Assembly (NCBI GenBank): GCA_002067205.1
Contig: MVQL01000170.1
Coordinates: forward strand, 27,817 to 91,816
Direction of reading: 5' to 3'
Length of the DNA stretch: 64,000 nt
Source: Pelotomaculum sp. PtaB.Bin104
Lineage (GTDB): Bacteria; Bacillota; Desulfotomaculia; Desulfotomaculales; Pelotomaculaceae
In this document: piece after piece, positions 51,167 through 60,161 of the stretch
Position numbering within the stretch: position 1 is the first letter of the stretch
How the letters are laid out: the number at the start of each line of letters is the position of its first letter
The notes under the pieces: generated by a model
Database searches by the model: none
Told to the model about the DNA's origin: nothing
Seen by the model: only the letters and a program-made list of their open reading frames with translations
Made by a program: the position numbers and the translations under genes

Positions 51167-52600
51167 TCAGTGAACCTTTCTTAATGCTGGAGGCTCCTCT
51201 TCAACCACACCTTCCAGAATTATTTCAGGCATAATCTGCAGCCCTTCTCTGGCCAGATGCTGCTCCTCGTGAGAAAACCCCGCGAAGTCCACCTCTAAAA
51301 ACCTGGCCAAGTCCCGGTCGGTGCAAACGAGGTTCTCCCGGCTGATTTGGGCCAGGTCGGTCCGGCCCAGGGCGTAGGCCGCCAACTTCATTTCTTCCAC
51401 ACAGGACTTGAGGAATTTAGCCAGGTGCTCCGCTCCTTTTTCAATATTCAAGTCCCCCTTGAACTTGCCCAGGTAGAGGACAGACTGTGGGGCAGGCTCA
51501 AGGGGCAAAGCCTTGTTCATCTGGGTCTGCATCATGGCAATCAGAGCTATTGAGCCAATATACACTGCATCCGCCCCCAGCGCGAGGGCCTTCAGGAAGT
51601 GTCCGGGGCTGACCAGGCCTCCGGCGGCAATAACGCTGGTATGGTCTTTGACCCCCAATTTATTCAGATGCCTGACTGTTCTGGATAAGGCATGCAAGGT
51701 CGGCAGCCCCACGTCATCCTGCAGGATGGTTGGCCCGCCGTGGGTGCCCGCCTCCGCGCCGTCCACAACTACATAATCCACCTCAGCCTCTGCTGCAATG
51801 TCTAGCTCTTTTTCCAAATAGTGTGAGGCGGCAAACTTAAACCCCACCGGCACGCCATATTCCTTGCGCAGCCTCTCCACCAGCTTGATAAAGTCCCGGG
51901 CGCTGTTGACGTCAGTCAGTCGTGAGTGAATAACCGCGTCTTCTCCCGGCTTCAGGCGCATGGCTTTGCGCATATCCGAACCGATCTGGTGAGACTCCGT
52001 GCCCATCGGCGCGGCAGCCTGGGCGCCCTGCCCGAGCTGTATTTCGATAGCGTCAAGCCGGCTCAGCTGCTCGGGTGTGTTCATCCAGCCGCCCCGGTTA
52101 TACTGGCCGATAAAATATTTGGCCTCTTTTCTTTCCTCGTCGATTAAAGGCGCCTCACCGGAATTTGTAGCCGTTCCAGCCATTGATGCCCCCCGGGCCA
52201 GCGCTATTTTGGCTTTTAAGCTCAGCGCGCCCCCGTAGGACATGCCACTAATGAGGACCGGTATCTCCAGGTGCAGCGGTTTATTCGCTGCCGACCCGAT
52301 AGTGACCCCGGTCTGGATTTCAACTCCATCTTGGGTGGGCATCCGGAACAGGTGGACCGGGCTGAAAAGCAGCGTTTCCCAGGGAGAAAGCACTACTGGG
52401 CTTCCCAAAGGGCGTTCAATGGGCTTTCCGGACTCTGCTCTCATCCCCGCCTCAACTATATTTTGCATGCCAATCTTTCTGGCGATCGGAAACATGGAAA
52501 ACATATTTTCTGTATAGGGATCCTGAAGCATCCGGCCCATCATGCTGTCGGACATGGCATTGGTAATTTTGCGAGTAAGCCAGGCAAACAAGACCGTCAC
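51167..52600 (-). CDS. FMN-binding glutamate synthase family protein
   Basis: 477 residues. The glutamate-synthase FMN/TIM-barrel domain is clear: VLISGMSYGGALSLKAKIALARGA, GTATNSGEAPL, IEIQLGQGAQAAAPMG, VDYVVVDGAEAGTHGGPT, VSVIAAGGL-type VIAAGGLVSPGHFLKALALGADAVYIGS. It lacks the glutaminase and NADPH domains, so it is an isolated GltB-like oxidoreductase of unknown substrate. The start chosen is GTG 52600; TTG at 52591 or the ATG at 52555 are alternatives. Single gene. Confidence 0.88.
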   Translation of the reverse strand: MTVLFAWLTRKITNAMSDSMMGRMLQDPYTENMFSMFPIARKIGMQNIVEAGMRAESGKPIERPLGSPVVLSPWETLLFSPVHLFRMPTQDGVEIQTGVTIGSAANKPLHLEIPVLISGMSYGGALSLKAKIALARGASMAGTATNSGEAPLIDEERKEAKYFIGQYNRGGWMNTPEQLSRLDAIEIQLGQGAQAAAPMGTESHQIGSDMRKAMRLKPGEDAVIHSRLTDVNSARDFIKLVERLRKEYGVPVGFKFAASHYLEKELDIAAEAEVDYVVVDGAEAGTHGGPTILQDDVGLPTLHALSRTVRHLNKLGVKDHTSVIAAGGLVSPGHFLKALALGADAVYIGSIALIAMMQTQMNKALPLEPAPQSVLYLGKFKGDLNIEKGAEHLAKFLKSCVEEMKLAAYALGRTDLAQISRENLVCTDRDLARFLEVDFAGFSHEEQHLAREGLQIMPEIILEGVVEEEPPALRKVH

Positions 52601-52787
52601 CTGCTTTCAAATTATTTATGGTCAGCTTTTTGTTATATGGTGTTCATTTTCAATATCATGCGATAGAACCAGGTTATTCAGGGTTCGTGCAGCTTTTATG
52701 TCCAGATAACATAGAATCTGTGTATCTAATGCTTTGGGTTACTTGTATGGCTCTCAGTTGATAAATATGGCACAAAATGCTGATTAG

Positions 52788-53066
52788 TTAAGCCCTCAGC
52801 TCAGGGTTCTGCACTAATCTTTGCTCCCAGTTGAGAATAGCGCTCTCAATAGCCTGCCGGCCGGCCACTGGGGTTTTATACCAGTCCCGCTGGTGCATGC
52901 TGTGAAACATTTTAGCGTGGAGGTCTTCTTCCTCACCGTGTAAATCATGTAAAGCTTCCCTTAAGTGGCTATTGGCTGACTCACGCTCGGCCATCATGTA
53001 GGTGTGGATCAGCTGCTTTTGCATCAGCAGCGCATCCGCGATCATGTCCCTGTCGTCAAGTATCAC
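52788..53066 (-). CDS. CotF-like spore coat protein, second of pair
   Basis: 92 residues. A helical CotF-type pattern: MIADALLMQKQLIHTYMMAERESANSHLREALHDLHGEEEDLHAKMFHSMHQRDWY. CotF proteins are found in the spore coat. The start is GTG 53066. It follows another coat-like gene by 25 bp and both are on the minus strand, so one operon, probably expressed late in sporulation from the mother cell. Confidence 0.85.
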   Translation of the reverse strand: MILDDRDMIADALLMQKQLIHTYMMAERESANSHLREALHDLHGEEEDLHAKMFHSMHQRDWYKTPVAGRQAIESAILNWEQRLVQNPELRA

Positions 53067-53091
53067 GATTAAATCGCCTCTTTCTTTTAGT

Positions 53092-53298
53092 TTATTGCAC
53101 TTTGCCGCTCAAGCTGCGCATCTGCTCAAGCAGCCCGTCCAGGTGTCCCTGGTGATTCCTGGTGCTTTCCTGGAAAATCTTTTTCAACTCCGCGTCATGG
53201 CAATTTTCAGCATAGAACATGGATTTCTTTACCGCCAGCTCTTCAGCGCCCAATAATTCCTGAAGCTGAAGTAATTCCATTTGAGTAAGATGCTCCAT
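53092..53298 (-). CDS. CotF-like spore coat protein, first of pair
   Basis: 68 residues, two helices, LTQMELLQLQELLGAEELAVKKSMFYAENCHDAELKKIFQ and HQGHLDGLLEQMRSL. It is similar to the small N-terminal half of CotF-family proteins that sit next to a larger partner. ATG 53298 follows AGGAGGTGG. Confidence 0.82.
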   Translation of the reverse strand: MEHLTQMELLQLQELLGAEELAVKKSMFYAENCHDAELKKIFQESTRNHQGHLDGLLEQMRSLSGKVQ

Positions 53299-53415
53299 TT
53301 TTTCCACCTCCTGCAATTTTTTTTATTTTCTCCGGGCACTTTGTTTATTATTCTTTTGGAAACAGCACTGTTAGAAGTGCTTTGAGCTGATATTGATGCC
53401 CAGGCGCCAACTGCC

Positions 53416-54525
53416 TTAATGCTGCAGAAAGTGGCTATTCTCCGCGTGGGCCCTGCGTGCGGCGTCATAAGCGGGGATGAAGTCCACTTCCTGGTCCACC
53501 GGCAGCGTGTCCTCATCACGAATTGCCTTAAGCATCTGGAATATGGTGTAGGTATCGCCGTACTCCATCTCCGGGGTGACGGAGACCGGCTCCTTGCCGG
53601 TTACAGCCTGATACAGGTTCAGCAGTTCGTTATAGTAGCCTCGCTGAGGCCTGTAGGCTATTTGCTCAGACTTGCCGTCGTTGTAAGAGATATTGATCGT
53701 TCCGCAGTCTCTTTCCTCGAGATAGATCATGCCCCTTGACCCAAATATCCGCAGGCCCACCAGCGGCCTCTGCATTTCCCTGCCGCTGCAGTAAAAAGAA
53801 AACTGCCCAATTAAGCCGCTTTTAAAAAGCATGTTCACACAAATTACCGAGTAGGGCGCAAAGTCATAGGCCTGGGGACGGCCAAAGCCCTGGACCCGCT
53901 CAATCGCGCCAAAAATATGCCTTAAGCCCGCGATGTCATGGACAGCAGTATCCAGGATGGCGCCTCCGGGAAACTCGGGGTGCTGGCGCCACTCCGTTGC
54001 TGGAAATTTGTTTGCCGTCATATCCTCGGGGTAGTTCACTACCCTGTTTTGCATGAAGTACAAGATTTCTCCGATCCTTTTTTCCCGAACATAGTCTCTG
54101 ATGATGTTAGTTTCCTCGTTGTAACGGTAATTTTCTGCAATCATGATCGGGACATTGTATTTTTCCGGCAATTCCATCGCTAGTTTTGACTCTTCCAGGG
54201 TCGAGGCCAGCGGCTTTTCACAAATAATCCACTTCCTTCCACCTGCCGCCAGTTCGGCAACGTCCTTGGTAATTTTATAATTTAGCTCGATTGGGACCAT
54301 AATATCAATGATGTCAATGTCGTCCCTGGCTACCATGCCCCGGTATTCTGAATAAATTTTTTCCTGGGCAAGGTTCAGCTTTTTTACCCAGTAATTGGCC
54401 TTGGCGGGGTCCAGGTCGCACAGTGCGGCTATTTCAAACTTGTCCGCAAGCTCCTGGTAGGCCGGATAATGCAATTGTTCAAAAGCCATGCCAACCCCGA
54501 TAATCCCAACTCTTAATTTTTTCAA
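53416..54525 (-). CDS. Gfo/Idh/MocA-family oxidoreductase
   Basis: About 369 residues. Rossmann motif VGIIGVGMAFEQLHYPAY; EKPLA with the catalytic Lys; H in ILDTAVHDIAGLRH. C-terminal beta sheet domain. An NAD(P)-dependent dehydrogenase or sugar-modifying enzyme of unknown substrate. TTG 54525 follows AAAGAGGTGA at good spacing; GTG 54534 is inside that site. The gene is single, 132 bp from the divergent MFS gene. Confidence 0.9.
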   Translation of the reverse strand: MKKLRVGIIGVGMAFEQLHYPAYQELADKFEIAALCDLDPAKANYWVKKLNLAQEKIYSEYRGMVARDDIDIIDIMVPIELNYKITKDVAELAAGGRKWIICEKPLASTLEESKLAMELPEKYNVPIMIAENYRYNEETNIIRDYVREKRIGEILYFMQNRVVNYPEDMTANKFPATEWRQHPEFPGGAILDTAVHDIAGLRHIFGAIERVQGFGRPQAYDFAPYSVICVNMLFKSGLIGQFSFYCSGREMQRPLVGLRIFGSRGMIYLEERDCGTINISYNDGKSEQIAYRPQRGYYNELLNLYQAVTGKEPVSVTPEMEYGDTYTIFQMLKAIRDEDTLPVDQEVDFIPAYDAARRAHAENSHFLQH

Positions 54526-54666
54526 TACAGTCACCTCTTTTTATTATTGTTCTGTGCTAAATATTTGACATTGTTGCCGCATCACTCCAAGTGCAAGGAA
54601 CTCTTTTATGTTATTGTTTCCGCTAAACCGGATCATATTTAAATACTTGACCAGGGGGGAATCTGT

Positions 54667-55956
54667 ATGAAAGACAACTTTTGGCTGACCGTAGCGGCGT
54701 TGTCGGGTGTGCCGTTTATCATGGTTCTGGGGAATTCGCTGCTTATTCCAGTTTTGCCCGATATCAAAAACGCCTTAAATTTACAGGCAATTGAAGTTAG
54801 TTTATTGATAACTTTATTTTCGCTGCCCGCCGGCCTGATTATTCCTGTGGCCGGCTTTTTGTCCGACCATTTCGGCAGGAAAGTGGTGATTATTCCCGCC
54901 ACCATTATTTACGGCCTGGGGGGCTTGATTGCCGCCTTCGGTGCAATATTTTTAAAGGAGCATGTTTTTTCGGTAATTTTGGCGGGCAGGGTGCTGCAGG
55001 GCATCGGGGCCGCTGGAACAGCGCCGATCGCCATGGCCCTCTGCAGCGACCTCTATCAGGGCAGGGAGCGCAGCCGCTCTTTAGGGGCGATTGAGTCCTC
55101 CAACGGCTTGGGCAAGGTGGTCAGCCCGGTGCTGGGCGCCGCCATCGGCATGATTACCTGGTATGCCGCCTTCGTCTTCTTTCCCGCAATTGTGATTCCG
55201 GTGGTCATCGGCATGTGGCTGCTGGTTAAAGAGCCCGAGGCCGGCCGGACGCAGCAAAAATTATCTGAATACCTGAAATCCGTTGTCACCATTTTTAAAA
55301 ACAAGGCGAAGCTGTTATTGTCCTCCTACCTGGCCGGCGCAGTGGTATTGATGGTCCTGTTCGGGGTGCTGTTCTATCTTTCGGAATACCTGGAGCAGCA
55401 ATTCGGACTGGATGGAGTCAAGAAGGGCCTGGTGCTGGCCATCCCGGTGCTGTTTATGAGCGCCACCTCCTTTGCCACCGGCTTCATCATCAAAAAGAAG
55501 AAAACCCTGATGAAAGCCCTGGTGGTGGCCGGCCTGGCTATTATGACAGCCGCGCTTGCCTTTTTGCCCCTGGCTGGAGGCGTGATTCTTTACTTCGTGG
55601 CCATTTCCATAGTCGGCATCGGCACCGGCATGACTTTACCCTGTCTGAATAACTTGATTACCAGCGCCGCCTCCAAGGAAGAGCGCGGCATGATCACCTC
55701 ATTATATGGCAGCGTAAGATTCTTTGGCGTAGCCTTTGGCCCGCCTCTGTACGGTTTCCTGATGGCCAAAAGCATTAAACTTATGTTTTGGAGCTCAGCT
55801 GCGCTGGCCCTTGTTACCGCATTAATCGCCCTGTTCTTGATTAAACCCCAAAAGGGCGCGCAAACCGGGGAGCAGGGCGCCATGGAGGCAAAAAAGCAGC
55901 CCGGACAAACTCTGCGGCAGCCCATACCCGCGCCGGCAAAGAAGCCCGGACGTTAA
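54667..55956 (+). CDS. MFS drug-efflux type transporter
   Basis: 429 residues, 12 predicted helices. Motif A is GFLSDHFGRKVV between TM2 and TM3; GRVLQGIGAAGTAPIAMAL follows in TM4 (motif B) and LGAAIG-type motif C in VSPVLGAAIGMITW. The C-terminus is a basic, Pro-rich cytoplasmic tail (about 395-429). It is probably a proton-driven exporter of drugs or metabolites. GGGGGGA lies just before the ATG. No regulator is adjacent. Confidence 0.9.
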   Translation: MKDNFWLTVAALSGVPFIMVLGNSLLIPVLPDIKNALNLQAIEVSLLITLFSLPAGLIIPVAGFLSDHFGRKVVIIPATIIYGLGGLIAAFGAIFLKEHVFSVILAGRVLQGIGAAGTAPIAMALCSDLYQGRERSRSLGAIESSNGLGKVVSPVLGAAIGMITWYAAFVFFPAIVIPVVIGMWLLVKEPEAGRTQQKLSEYLKSVVTIFKNKAKLLLSSYLAGAVVLMVLFGVLFYLSEYLEQQFGLDGVKKGLVLAIPVLFMSATSFATGFIIKKKKTLMKALVVAGLAIMTAALAFLPLAGGVILYFVAISIVGIGTGMTLPCLNNLITSAASKEERGMITSLYGSVRFFGVAFGPPLYGFLMAKSIKLMFWSSAALALVTALIALFLIKPQKGAQTGEQGAMEAKKQPGQTLRQPIPAPAKKPGR

Positions 55957-56311
55957 GCCCTCAGCCAATCGCCAAACAAGGCAGCCTCCCTGAGGCCAAA
56001 ATCAGACGCTAAGTAGCTCTCAGCATTTTGGCAAGTTCATCTAAAGATAGGTAAACGCAACAGACATAAAACCGAAAGCTAACGCAAACTTTCCAAAGCA
56101 GGTAGTTGGTCTATTTATGGATACGCGGAAGACTTATAATGTAAAGCTGAATTCTGAGAAACAAGGATATTGTCCAGAAAGGACACCACCGGCAACTTTC
56201 TAGATCTTGAAGAATACTATGTGTTAGGAGGTCTGCCTCGCCATTGTCTAAATGGGGGGCAGCCGGTATTTTTGAGAGCGGCCGACAAATAGGCCGGAGA
56301 GGAGTGTCGGG
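55957..56311. other. Spacer before the comA gene
   Basis: 355 bases, no gene. A hairpin around 56235-56260 (GCCTCGCCATT against AATGGGGGGC, imperfect) is followed by GCCGGTATTTTTG, so a terminator or attenuator for the downstream gene is possible. I cannot match it to a known riboswitch. Confidence 0.3.
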
Positions 56312-57115
56312 ATGGAAGATCATCAACTGGTTAAAAACAAATGGCTGGAGTTACTGCAATTCCCCCTTCAGGGGCGCAGCCAAAAGCCCCGCCAAAAAGG
56401 CTTGACCATGATCCTGGACAAGGGCCTGGGGGTGGAGGAAACAAGGGGATTACTGGAGACTGCGGGGGCCTATATCGACATGATCAAGTTGGGCTTCGGC
56501 ACCTCAGCCTTGTACCCGCAAAAAGTGCTTCAGGAAAAAATCGGCCTGGCCAGATACTACGGAATTGATATCTACCCGGGCGGCACGTTTTTAGAAATCG
56601 CACTGCATCAGGATAAGCTCAAAGAGTTTTTAACAATGGCTAAAACCATGGGCTACACCGCCATTGAAGTTTCCGACGGCACAGTTAGCATATCCCCGGA
56701 GGTGAGAGCAAGCGCAGTTGCTCAAGCTGTAGACCATGGTTTCAAAGTCCTGACCGAGATCGGGAAGAAAAACCCGTTGGACCGGGTACCTATCGAAAAA
56801 TCCTTGGAACAGATCCATGCCGACCTGAAAAGCGGTGCCTCCAAGATAATCGTTGAGGGCCGGGAAACAGGCAAAAATACCGGGCTATACGACCGGGAGG
56901 GACATATTGACAGAAATCATGTGGCTCTAATGCTGTCTGCCGTGGATAAACCGGAACGAATAATCTGGGAGGCGCCGCTAAAAGAGCAGCAGCAGGAATT
57001 GATCCTGGACTTCGGACCGGACGTAAACATGGGCAATATCCCGCCCCTGGAGCTAATCGCCCTCGAAGCGCTGCGCGTCGGCCTGCGGGGAGACACGCTG
57101 AGATCGATATTATAA
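56312..57115 (+). CDS. comA: Phosphosulfolactate synthase (ComA family)
   Basis: 267 residues. (2R)-phospho-3-sulfolactate synthase adds sulfite to phosphoenolpyruvate, first step of coenzyme M synthesis in methanogens and of sulfolactate synthesis in spores of Bacillus. Motifs: LTMILDKGLG, YIDMIKLGFGTS, IDIYPGGTFLEIA, GYTAIEVSDGTVSI, KIIVEGRETGKNTGLYD and GPDVNMGNIPP. The usual TIM-barrel length is present. GAGGAGTG precedes the ATG. There is no ComB or ComC nearby, so the end product here may be sulfolactate; a spore role would fit the coat genes upstream, but this is inference. Confidence 0.9.
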   Translation: MEDHQLVKNKWLELLQFPLQGRSQKPRQKGLTMILDKGLGVEETRGLLETAGAYIDMIKLGFGTSALYPQKVLQEKIGLARYYGIDIYPGGTFLEIALHQDKLKEFLTMAKTMGYTAIEVSDGTVSISPEVRASAVAQAVDHGFKVLTEIGKKNPLDRVPIEKSLEQIHADLKSGASKIIVEGRETGKNTGLYDREGHIDRNHVALMLSAVDKPERIIWEAPLKEQQQELILDFGPDVNMGNIPPLELIALEALRVGLRGDTLRSIL

Positions 57116-57149
57116 AATCAGCCAGGTAAATTTTTATATTGGATTAAAA

Positions 57150-57193
57150 AACCGTGGCACTGCTAGAAAGAAAAACAATTGCCACGGTTCTTT
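57150..57193 (+). terminator. Rho-independent terminator after comA
   Basis: AACCGTGGCA and TGCCACGGTT form a perfect ten-bp stem with a 20-base loop, then CTTT. It can also act for the convergent gene on the other strand (followed there by TTTTTAATCC). Confidence 0.7.
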
Positions 57194-57220
57194 AATATCA
57201 ACAAGTACACAGAAGCCTTG

Positions 57221-57751
57221 TCAGGCCAGGCGCACAACGATCCGGTGCAAAATATCCACCGTTGAACCCAGATAAATAGCCGCTTCTCTCAGGTGGCAGT
57301 TTATCTCATGGTACTTAATCGCCCTCATTACATCAGAGGTTTTAAAAATATCGGACATGCCTTTGCGGTAGTGCTCATCGACCGCAGCCTGGGCCTTGCG
57401 GATGGCCTGGATCTTGCTTCGCGCATGGATGGGGTCGCTTTCCAGCAAGGCTACAGCACGCGCAAACAAAAATGTTGCCTCGCTTAACTCCCGCGCCATA
57501 CTTATTATAAAACAGTCCGGCTTTACCTCATACTCCTTGATCGCCTGCATTGCAGTCCGGGCATATTCGATAATCCGGTCCATTATAACAGGAATATAGT
57601 AGATATCCTGCCTGGCAAAGGGAGTGCTAAACGCCTCAATTAATTTTTCCTCCATGTCCATGCGGACAATATCGGCTTGGGCAGTCAGCTGCAACACCAG
57701 GTCAAAATTACTGTCTGGAACAAATAACCTTTTTTCGCTATATGATAACAC
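57221..57751 (-). CDS. DUF47/PhoU-like protein
   Basis: 176 residues, all helical, with the PhoU-like signature LIEAFSTPFARQDIYYIPVIMDRIIEYARTAM and the acidic metal sites D(M)EEK and E-xx-D. Relatives are often next to Pit phosphate transporters and affect phosphate uptake; there is none here. It is about 30 residues shorter than usual, because the N-terminal helix is largely missing, and the GTG start has no ribosome site. The start may lie elsewhere or the gene may be truncated. Confidence 0.8.
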   Translation of the reverse strand: MLSYSEKRLFVPDSNFDLVLQLTAQADIVRMDMEEKLIEAFSTPFARQDIYYIPVIMDRIIEYARTAMQAIKEYEVKPDCFIISMARELSEATFLFARAVALLESDPIHARSKIQAIRKAQAAVDEHYRKGMSDIFKTSDVMRAIKYHEINCHLREAAIYLGSTVDILHRIVVRLA

Positions 57752-58011
57752 GTTGCTAATTAATGTCCCTTGTTTAGCTCGGTAACTAAATCTTCCTTTA
57801 ACTAATTAAACCGTTTAAACAGTTTGACCAATCTGCTCCAGTTATTCAGATACATTAATATTAACACCAATGCCGCAATAACTAGAATGTTGGGATTATT
57901 ATGGTAAATTAAACGAAATGTCAGCATCCCCGGCAGCGTCAATTGTTTACCCGGCAACATGGTCCCTTACTATATTGCAGCGTTAACTCATTTGCCTGCC
58001 TCTCACCAATT

Positions 58012-58662
58012 TTAAAGCGGCACAACATAACGTACAATCATAATAAAGTGAACGATGCTTCCGGTCATGATGAACAGGTGAAATATTTCGTGGAACCCAA
58101 AGCGGCTCGGGAAAAAGTCAAAGCACTTGGTGGCATAAATGACTGCGCCGATCGTATAAAGCACACCGCCGGCAATCATTAAGATAATCGCCTCCAGCGG
58201 GAGGTTTTTAAACAACTGCAGAAACGGCACCAGGGCAATCCAGCCCAGCGTTAAGTAAAATGCTGCCGATACGTAGCGAGGTGCGTGAATCAGCCAGAAC
58301 TTAAGGACCATCCCGATTACAGCCAGGACCCATACCGCTGTGAGCATAATCCACTTCCAGGTGCCGGTCAGGCCATAATAGAAAACAGGTGTATAAGACC
58401 CGGCAATCAATAGGTAAATTGCCACGTGGTCAAGTTTTTTTAACAATAAAATTTTTGACGGTGTCGTTCTGAGCCAGTGATATAAGGAGCTTGCCCCGTA
58501 CAACACAATCACGCTGCTCCCGTAAATTGTTGAGGTAACAAGCTTTGGCAGATTATTTCTGGTCAGTATAATCAGGAATACCAGGCCAAAAATAGCCCCG
58601 ATGAAAGTAATAAAATGGGTACACGTGTTCACAGGCTCTCTCATCTTGAGCAAGTCCTTCAT
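58012..58662 (-). CDS. PAQR / hemolysin III family membrane protein
   Basis: 216 residues, seven hydrophobic segments. Family motifs: EPVNTCTHFITFIGAIFGLVFLI, YGSSVIVLYGASSLYHW, KKLDHVAIYLLIAGSYTP, and FGFHEIFHLFIMTGSIVHF. His and Asp/Ser residues of the zinc site (SSLYH, LDH, HEIFH) are present. Members (TrhA, YqfA) help maintain membrane energetics or fluidity; old name hemolysin III. ATG 58662 follows AAAGGGG. Confidence 0.93.
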   Translation of the reverse strand: MKDLLKMREPVNTCTHFITFIGAIFGLVFLIILTRNNLPKLVTSTIYGSSVIVLYGASSLYHWLRTTPSKILLLKKLDHVAIYLLIAGSYTPVFYYGLTGTWKWIMLTAVWVLAVIGMVLKFWLIHAPRYVSAAFYLTLGWIALVPFLQLFKNLPLEAIILMIAGGVLYTIGAVIYATKCFDFFPSRFGFHEIFHLFIMTGSIVHFIMIVRYVVPL

Positions 58663-58739
58663 AACTATGCCCCTTTTACAACTTAACAACTATAGTTTGG
58701 CAGATTAAAAAACGCCCTATATCAGGCGTTAAAATTGGA

Positions 58740-59122
58740 TAGTGAGCAAATCGTAAGCCGAGTTCTGTCTTGGATGATCATCTATCTGGGACGCCTGTTG
58801 CCAGGACGCCTCAAGCGACCTTACCCGGGAACTAACGGCGGGCCGCCGTAAATGTTCCCCTATTCGGTCTTGCTCCAGGTGGGGTTTACCTAGCCGGCCG
58901 GTCACCCGGCCGCTGGTGCGCTCTTACCGCACCGTTCCATCCTTGCCTCAAGCCGGAACATTGCCGTAGCAACGAATCCGGCAAGGGCGGTCTGCATTTC
59001 TGTGGCACTTTCCTTGGGGTCACCCCCACTGGGTGTTACCCAGCACCCTGCCCTGCGGAGCTCGGACTTTCCTCAGACGCCACCTTTCGGCCCGGCGCCC
59101 GCGACCACCTGATTTACTCACT
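58740..59122 (-). ncRNA. rnpB: RNase P RNA (class A)
   Basis: The catalytic RNA of ribonuclease P, which trims tRNA 5' ends. On the minus strand the 5' part has GAGGAAAGTCCGAGCTC (59074-59058) and the middle has ACAGAAATGCAGAC (59003-58990), the highly conserved P4 and J-region sequences; the 3' part reads ACAGAACTCGGCTTACG. The ends AGTGAGTAAATC and GATTTGCTCACT pair to form P1, which fixes the limits. Length 383 is normal. Confidence 0.95.
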
Positions 59123-59398
59123 ATTATTTATTATAAAACAATAACATAAAAATTATTTATGACTTATTATAACATGTAAGAACAATAACTGCAATTAAGC
59201 ACGTTTTTGCATGGTAAGACAAAAGTGCGTCGGTGTTAATTCACAAAAATAGAGGTCGTAAACCTGCCCATGCATTACCCGACGAACTAAAGCAAACCGT
59301 AGTTGCGCACAAGACATCCCGTTAATTTAAGGATGCTAATTTTCAAGCATTGGCAACGATGTGTTTTTAATTTCAGCAAACATCACTGCGCCTCACAA

Positions 59399-60115
59399 TC
59401 ATTTCTGCCCTTCCCAGTACAGAATCCTGCCACAATTGCCGCAGTGGACCAATCCTTCCCCCTGTTTTAACAGGCGCAGCTCACCGTAGGTAATTCCCAT
59501 CCGGCAGCCCATACAGGTCTCTTTTTCCACCCTGGCCAGCGGATCAGGTAATTTTTTTTGCATTTCCTGGTACATGCTCCAAAGCCTCGGTTCCAGCTGT
59601 TCGATTAATCTGTTGATCTGGTCCTGATATTTGTCCAGCTCACTTTTTGCCTGCTGCTGTCTGGTTAGGAGCAGTTTCTTCATTTTTCGGTACGCCTCGG
59701 TTTTATGGGTTATCGATGCTGCTATATCCGCAAGCCGAGCTCTCAGTTCATCTTTCTCTTCCATCATCTCCAATATTTCGTCCTCTATCTGGCTGACTGC
59801 ACTACGCAGACTTTCGAGCTTCTTGCTGTTAGTCTCAATTTCCTTGATGTTTATTATAGCTCCGCTGTATAATTTTTGTCCGAGGCTGTCAGCCTGCTCT
59901 CTAGACCAGGCGGCGCTCATTTCTTTGGACTTCAACCTATTTTTTAACCCGCTATAGGTTTCCTTTAGCTTTTCAAAGGCCGCCCGCCCTTGATTTATTT
60001 CACCCCTGAGTTTTTTTAGCTCGACATGCTGTTGTTCCTCTCTAGATTTTATTTCCAGTGCCTTTAGCTTTCCCATATAGAGCTGGACTTCCAAAAGTGA
60101 CTTTAAGTCGGGCAT
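59399..60115 (-). CDS. Coiled-coil zinc-ribbon protein (C4-type)
   Basis: 238 residues. A long antiparallel coiled coil (about 15-175, KLKALEIKSREEQQHVEL to YRKMKKLLLTRQ) is followed by a zinc ribbon CMGCRMGITYGELRLLKQGEGLVHCGNCGRILYW. The family (CT398-like) is widely conserved in Firmicutes next to Nif3-like and trmK genes, as here. Suggested to bind RNA or DNA; role unknown. 46 bp downstream of the Nif3-like gene, in the same operon. Confidence 0.9.
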   Translation of the reverse strand: MPDLKSLLEVQLYMGKLKALEIKSREEQQHVELKKLRGEINQGRAAFEKLKETYSGLKNRLKSKEMSAAWSREQADSLGQKLYSGAIINIKEIETNSKKLESLRSAVSQIEDEILEMMEEKDELRARLADIAASITHKTEAYRKMKKLLLTRQQQAKSELDKYQDQINRLIEQLEPRLWSMYQEMQKKLPDPLARVEKETCMGCRMGITYGELRLLKQGEGLVHCGNCGRILYWEGQK

Positions 60116-60161
60116 ACCAACCTCTCCTTATAAATAATAAAGGATAGGAGCTTTTCCTATC

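Noticed and set aside
56221..56300. Riboswitch upstream of comA
   Set aside because: Only a weak hairpin is visible; no known riboswitch core motif could be matched.
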